NCBI GenBank assembly: GCA_026874595.1
Contig: CM049308.1
Span: 38,281,027 to 38,345,026 of the forward strand
Reading direction: 5' to 3'
DNA from: Sipunculus nudus
Taxonomy: Eukaryota > Annelida > Sipuncula > Golfingiida > Sipunculidae
DNA: 64,000 nucleotides
Numbering within the stretch: position 1 is the stretch's first letter; each line of letters opens with the position of its first letter. Below, in pieces: positions 41,901 to 50,000 of this stretch. Both the position numbers and the translations under genes were made by a program. The notes below the pieces were generated by a model. That model was given only the letters and a program-made list of their open reading frames with translations. It was not told where the DNA came from and did no database searches.

Positions 41901-42819
41901 TTACTAGTTGCTTAAATTTGTGCATAATTAAAATTTCTAAAATTGTTGAAATTTTATTTGAAAATGAATGTGAATTTCAAAAATACATATACCACCAGAA
42001 AGGACACTACATCAGGTTTAAAATGATATATACTTTATGGATTTAATATTTATTTCAAATGACTATTAGCTGATTTTTATTCAAGGGGATTTTGCCAGCA
42101 GTGCATCATTAAAACGATACTGTTTGCCCTGTTAATTCTTTGCTCACAACTCCACTTTTTGGGGAACCCTCCCTATTTTTTCTGTCTTAGTCCATGTATT
42201 CAGCATAATTTCACATGCAAAAAATTTACAAACAGTAAATACCAGCAGTAGACTACATATACTTATATATGATTTCACAAATCCTTACTAGTAAACATGT
42301 GGTTGTAGGAATAAATGCCTATTCATAGTCAGACCTGCTAATGTCATTATCTACCTGTTACTTTCCAGTTTATCTTTGCTTACCAGCATTTGATGTATTT
42401 TGAATCCCACAATACCTAACGTTTCAGCATGATGTACATCTATGGGCCCTTGCCCTTTTCCATGCATGCAGAAACATGCTTGTTTCCTCGCCAAAAAAAA
42501 TTCAAGCAATTGTAAATCATGTATCCCTTTTCCAAGCAGGCAGAAATGCGTGATTTTTGCATGCATGTAAAATGTACATTGTTCGTTGTGAAACTTTTCA
42601 GCATGCATATCAGCTTGCTGCAAAATTGTACCAGTGTAAATCAATTGTCCCTTTTCTATGCATGTGTAAAACGCACGCTGGTGAGTCTACTTTTGCAGGT
42701 CAATTATGCGAATACAGTCTTCTTGTAGCCACCCAAGGATATATCATGTAGCAGATAATGCTTTATTGCTGCTCTGCTTTTCCTTAATGATATTACATAT
42801 ACAAATATATATATATATA

Positions 42820-42877
<58 letters not shown>

Positions 42878-43725
42878 TTATATATAAGTGCATAACCATG
42901 TAATTTTATGAGTGCATTGGATAATATACAATCAATGGGTTACATGCAACGAAGTGGCCCAATTTTGTAAGGTACTCTTGAAATTTATAAAGACCATTTC
43001 ATGATCTTTAATGACAGAAGTCATATTTCAAACTCAAATCATTGAGATACTGTTTGATACCTTGTATACCACTTTGTTTAGTGCAACCCCTTGTAACATG
43101 AATAAACAGTATTTCAGATCCACTCTTATTTCTATAGGTCTGGCAGTTGCACAGCATTTTTATGCTACTTTTATTATGCCCTTATTGAAAATGCTTAAAA
43201 AATAAGTTCTTTTTCTTGAGATGTTTGTTTTCATCCACCTTGTAAGAAGTAGACTCACAGTGTTAATTATTAAAACATAAAATTTTAGCAGAGAAACATG
43301 TACAGAGATCCATATTGTTTATTGCTACCATTGTAGACTTCCAAAGGGGAAAAGTGTGTTGATGGAGCACACTTCAAGCACTGGTGCAACGGCCATTTTC
43401 AAGGCTGAACAGATTGGTGCTAACCAACTACTATTAACTGCTGATGTGTAGTATTATTGTATTTATTATGGGTAAATGGAACCATGCAATACTAAATGAG
43501 TTGGTAAAAAATTCAATGTTTCTCTCCTGTGATAGTAAAAGCATGGATCGCAATATGGGCTGGTCAAGTGCAGGATTGCAGTCTAGGCTGGACAGATCAA
43601 GATCTGTCCAGCCCAGATTGTGATCCTGAAACAAGAAAAACATGATCACAATCTGGCCGGACTAAACTGCAATTGCAATCTGGGCTGGTAAGATCTAAGA
43701 TCTGGCCAGCCGGGATTGCAATCGC

Positions 43726-43787
<62 letters not shown>

Positions 43788-46700
43788 ATGGGGGTGTTAA
43801 ATATTTTATTAGCAACTGTGACTCCCCACCCACATGGTTAATAGCACACTATTGCAATAAAAACTATACATTCTTGCAAATATAAAAAAAAAATTTAAAT
43901 GCATGCATGGATCAGTGAACTGCATATAACTGATACATGCTTGACATGTTTGCCAGGAATGGGAACACTTGAGGAAGGGGAATCTCTTGTTAAAACATGT
44001 CACGCGGAATGGGTATTCCGCGGAAATGCTTTTACTGTGCACCGTGAATAAGCTCAATTCAGCACATATTTTTCAGCACGCAGAAATGCACACATTTCCT
44101 CATGCATAGAAAAGGCGCTTAACAGGATACATAATTTAATTTTTCAGAATATTCATTACAGGAATTTATGTTTGCTGTCATTTCAGATGATGGGCGTCAA
44201 TCTACGTGGAGAAATGAAAGTGGCCATCAAAGAAGATTTTTCACTGTTGGACTTTTCACTAATTGAACATCTTGCAGAGTCTATGAGACTCAGCTCAAAA
44301 GAGGTAAACATAATATCAGCCGACAAAATTCATCACGATTCCACACTATCTGAGTCCGAGTGCAAGTCTTAGTTCAGGTCACTCAAGTCCAAGTCCTTCA
44401 GGTTCCAGTCCAAGTCATATGGAACTGGAATCCAAGTCCAATACAAATCTCTTTATCATAAGAATTTGAAACAGGGATATTTGACATTATTTTGTGTATT
44501 TTTATGTTCATTCATAAACATGCTTTCTACTTGAATGTGTAATTACATTTATCTCTGGATAGGCCAGAATTCACACAAATTCTACAAACAGACAAGTGCA
44601 TATCTGGCTTTAAGCCCATCTGATTCATTTGGAATTAGTTGCCTTCTTTGAATGTTGCTAAATATATTAAGGTTCATATATTTTCAGTGTTATCTAAACA
44701 CTGTTATAATCTGTCACAGGCCAAATCATAACCAAAACATGATTAGTTTACTGCAAAACTCTTTTTAGGTCTGTCAGTCTGCTCTAGGTTTTAAATACTT
44801 TTTTGGGTCACTTGTGTTATAATTGTGATGTCATAAATGGTAACACAGTAACTCACACAGTCAAGTACATGACTAAAATCACTTTATTGCAAGAGACCCC
44901 AAATTATTTTGGTGTGATAATCTTAAGAAACATTTTTTATAGTTTGTGAATTTTTTAGTGTTTGTGATTGGTACTTTGTTGATAACAGGAAATCCAGCAA
45001 CTGAGGAATGCAGTTTTCCCATCACTGATGTGTGCTGCTGCAAAAGCGGGAGATTTACATTTGCTGGAATCACTCAAAGAATCGGTGAGGATTTACTACA
45101 AAAGATTATAAAGTAGTTTAGTCTTTATTTCTGAAAGGTTGTGGCTGCAGTTGTTTACCTTGGTGCATTGATCCCTGAATTAATACAGTTAGGAATAATA
45201 GGCTATGTTTCCCTGATTTATATGTGAAACTCTGCCCTTTTAAGGTCCCTATTACTGTCCAGTTTAGTTCTTAGTGTGTCATTTTTACACTACACGTGTA
45301 TATCATGATGAATAATTCCCATTGTGAATATATAAAACAAATCAGGTGGGCTAAATCACATAAAATCACACAAACCCAAATAATTACATGCAGTCTCATG
45401 AACCAAAATTACTGTACATTATTGTTTGTGATTTGATGAGATTGTTAACTTTGTGTATATTGTGTATATACCTGTTTTTAAAATGATTATATCAGTATAT
45501 TCGAATGATATCCCCTTATATCTGTACCCATATGACAGTAAATTGAATGGGATCATTTTTCTTGGATCTTATCAAATCATGATACAGATGAACATATTTG
45601 GAGCTGGATGCTAGATCACATCTAGCATTTAAATATGGTTGGAATTGCTTTAGGTACAAACAAAATGTATACTAACCTTAACTAAGGGCTAGTGAACAAC
45701 AAAATTCTGAAAAGGGTCTCTGTTTGTCAGATAATTGTATACTTTTTTATAATCAGAATATATGTAAAATATTTAATTTCTGGTTGGTTGTGAATAAATA
45801 ACTCTAATTTGTGAATTTTATGACCTGGAAGTGTTATTGTTTTTTTTAGCATTGGGTGATTATGTTCTTTAAGTTATTTTGATGTATGACTAGAATGGCA
45901 CCCAGTAGAGCAAAGTTTTCGGTGTAATTATTATCTGCTAGCAGACAAATAAACCATCAAAAACCACCTGTATGGAGGTAATGTAGAAATATTTGGATAG
46001 ACCTGCCTGATTTCACAAAAAAATTAGAAATTGTACCTTTATAATATAAATTGTGATTCTGTAATTAAAGATTCATTTAACTTACAAAAAATTTGACATA
46101 TCTATATAATTTAGTTTAGGTTTTGGGGGTTATATCATAAATAAGATAATATACTTTTATATTATTCAGAAGAAAAAAAATTACAGTATATGGTTTAAAA
46201 AAATAAAGAATGATTTGCATAAAAAAAATAAATAATAATAATAATAATATATGTACTGAAGCTTGTATGCAGTGATTGTTAATGCAAAAGACACACAAGT
46301 GCAGCATGGAATATGTGGTGGCTTTTGTTAAGCTTTTCTGATAACATGTATGTGAGTTTGATCAGTGTTTGCTGTTTGCTGTTGAACAGTTTAGATTTAC
46401 AGAGAAACCCATGTATGTCATTGTCAACTGGAACAGTAGCATATAACATGAATTGTGAAATAATACAGCAACACCCAGTCTTTATAATATAGTCATAACA
46501 GCACCAATACTTCACTTGAAAAATATGAAAATGGCAAAACATAAATTTTGATATTTTGGAATTAATTTGATAATAAAATCATTAATGCTGGAATACTGAA
46601 AAAATCTGTAGTGTATAATTTTTATGCCAACCAATGCACTCTGTATATAAAATCAAGCTAGATTTTTCATTCATGCTTGATAATAGCGGAACTGACTTAC

Positions 46701-49700
46701 CTGATGTTTACCTGGTAATGTTAATGAGATCAGGTAAAACCTAGGGTATCTAATCAAGTGATCCTTTCAGGTGGCTGGTTGAAGTTGTCATGGTGATCTA
46801 AGTGAGTGGTGAGCTCGCTTCCAACATCTTGTTATATCTCTGTATGTCCCAAGTTATTTTATTTTTTTATTTATTTCTAAGAAAAATGTGTAAATTGTGA
46901 TGAGCTTATATAAGATTAGTCAATGAAACAGTTTTAAAATTACTTTACTGGATCATGAACTTAGATCGGCTAATTTGCTGACAGTTTAAGTTGATCCAAT
47001 ATTTGCAATATTATATCATATATTTGTTTAGGTGCATGTAATTGTATATATATATACCAGTGGAAGCTTTATAACAAAGTCGCTTCATGTTTGTGACTAA
47101 ATACATTATTATAAATTCAGTATTTCATGATCAGGATATACTGGTTTACCCTGTTGTTCTTAGGAATAAAAATGTATACATACTTACTTTAAAGGAAGCA
47201 TAATTAGAATTAATCAGTCACATATCTTAAACAGTCTAAATAGGTATTATATATGTATCTATAAAATTATAAAAATTTCACATTTTTCTGTTAATCAGTA
47301 TGATCAAATGTGTAGACATTCCTTTTTAGGGAGGGTTGGTTAACTCCATCGATTACGACGGCCGTAGTCCACTCCATGTTGCTGCTGCTGAGGGTCACTT
47401 CCACGTAGTCCGCTACCTCCTCGAGAACGGTGCGTCAGTGCATGTGCGTGATCTAAACGGAGACTCTGCCTTGACAAACGCAGTCCGTCACAACCACTAC
47501 AGGGTGATCCAGGTGCTACGTCAGACTGGTGCTCACTTAATGATGGTGCCACAGAGAATTGGTATCGAGTTGTGTCTGTAAGTTCTATTTTGAAGTACCT
47601 AGAAGGTTTAGGGTTGGAGACTCCTGATAAGCCCTCCTGGCTATGTTAAATTGTTCTAAACTTGGCTGGGAATGGCCTTTTAATATCTGTGAAATTGTAT
47701 TTGATTTTACAGGGTCCCGTGTTACAGTGTATGTTTTTGTTATTGTAAATATATTTCGTTGCAAATATATATGTAAGAACAACATTTAAGTAAGAAAAGC
47801 AAAATAGAAGAATATTTATGGACACAAGGTTCCAAGAAAGTCTAGAATAAAGTAGCTACAAGCATTGATGCTATTTTATGAATTATTTATCAATTTTAAT
47901 CATGTTTTTTTTCTATATGAAAGCTTAGCTTTCTTTTTAAGCCAGAGATGTTTTATAGGCTCTCTGTTGAGTTTTACTTGTGAGCATAATGTCCTGGATA
48001 TTAACCAGGCCAGCCAACCCTGGTACAATTCAATGGTATACCCCCTGGAGAGACTGATCATGCTTTTACATAGCCTGTAAGCTCCAATTTCCTGAGTGAT
48101 ATTGTTAGATATCAGAACTACCTACCACCCCTCTTAACTATAAGTGGACTGACCCATTTATAACCTACCCCTCAGTGGTAAAGTAGTCTGTCCTGGGGCA
48201 AGGTGCAAAAGAGTTGATTATTCTCTGCTGCATTAGGGGCCAGACATGGACCAAGGAGCTCAGGTCTGGAATGGCAGTTGGTTAAGTCATTTTGATGTGT
48301 TTAGATGCTAAACATTAATCAGCATTGAGTGAAATTACAGTATTCCTGATTGTTCTGGCTCCCTGATTATCACGTTTAACAAATAACACTGTCGGTATTT
48401 GTTTGGCTTAGTAATACAATGCATTCCAATTTCAGACAGACCTTTTTTAAACTTAAATTCCTGTGTTGTTTTATATTATCTGTGGAGAAAATCCTACAAT
48501 ATAACCACCCTTGTACCTGATTAGTCTTGGGCAAGTATAATACCAGAAAGTTGGCCTCCCAGTTCAGTTTTTGCCATTGGTGAACATAGTTGAACATTTG
48601 AACCTTTTCTTTCATGTATCTTTTCCCATGATGTGCCAACACTACCTCTGGTCTTGCCTTATTGTCTCAGGTGTAATCTTCGTGGTCCTTTTTACAGAGC
48701 AGCATTCCATGCAGATGTAGATAACCTCAAGGCTTGGTTGATGGGTGGAGCTGATGTCAATGCTGGTGATTACGACAAGAGGACTGCTCTACATGTTGTG
48801 AGTACTACTATTAAACATCAGTATCTTAATTCTTGCAATGATATATATTCTTGGTCCATTTCACTGTGTTTCAAATGAAGTAAAAATTCTAAGGGTAATG
48901 TGAATTATTAATATAGTTGCGTCTGCATTTTTTAATACATCAAAGACACCAGAGATAAGCACCAGCTCAGCAAACACTGTCCACAATATATAACATCCAC
49001 CCTGTGTTGAAACTATATCTTAATCCAATTGTTCTATTTTTAAACAACAATTCTTTTTTTTCCCTGTCAAAGGCAAAATGGTCCTCTCCACAGATGCTAA
49101 ACTTAATTCACCCTCTCATGTCAAAAGTCTTGCCCACTGTACAATTAACTGTAATGCACAGCTTTAAGCTTCTTTTATATTAAACCATGACCCAGCATTT
49201 TAGATTATCCAAGACCTACCCCCTTTGGCCCTCACACACAGGGAAACTTCTGGGCCTTTCTGGAATTTTATGTCAAAATGTAAACAACACTCTGACACTC
49301 AACCCCTCCATGGGCTTCTCAAATCAGATGGTAACAAGTTTAGTCTTTCCACAATAAACATATGATTCATCAGGGTAGGAACAAAGCCCCCCCCCCCCCC
49401 CAGACAAAAGGGCCCCCCCAGTGGAAAGCCCCCCTTGACAAAAGCCCCCTTGGTCAAAAGCCCCCCTACCTGAATCAATCAGTATCTACTTGAATGAAAA
49501 AAAGTCTCCCTCTAAAAAAATGTTAATTATATTAAAATTGATATAAGACTTTATTTTAAATTAGTTCAGTTTATTGATCATAAGTAAAACCTGCTACAGT
49601 ACCGAAGTAACACTAAGAATATTGTATCTATACATAATTTATCAGTCACTTTATATCAACAATATAAAAAGCAGTAATATATACATCATTATTTTCATGA

Positions 49701-49919
49701 ATAATAGTTCATCAAAACATTGATTATTTGTATTTTTATAAAACGGATTATTTCTTTATTTATCTGAAATTTATAAGTGTAGTTCATGTTATTATATGAA
49801 GTATATGTTGATATTGTTTTTGAATATTTAAATTTGAATTGAGTTGTTTTGGGGTAAGCAAATATAGACATCACCTATGTATAACCATTAATTGTATAAA
49901 ACATAATAATAATAACAAT

Positions 49920-50000
<81 letters not shown>

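Noticed and set aside
47340-47552. 70-codon minus-strand frame
   Set aside because: Shadow of ASPG exon 12, whose plus-strand frame encodes clear ankyrin repeats.
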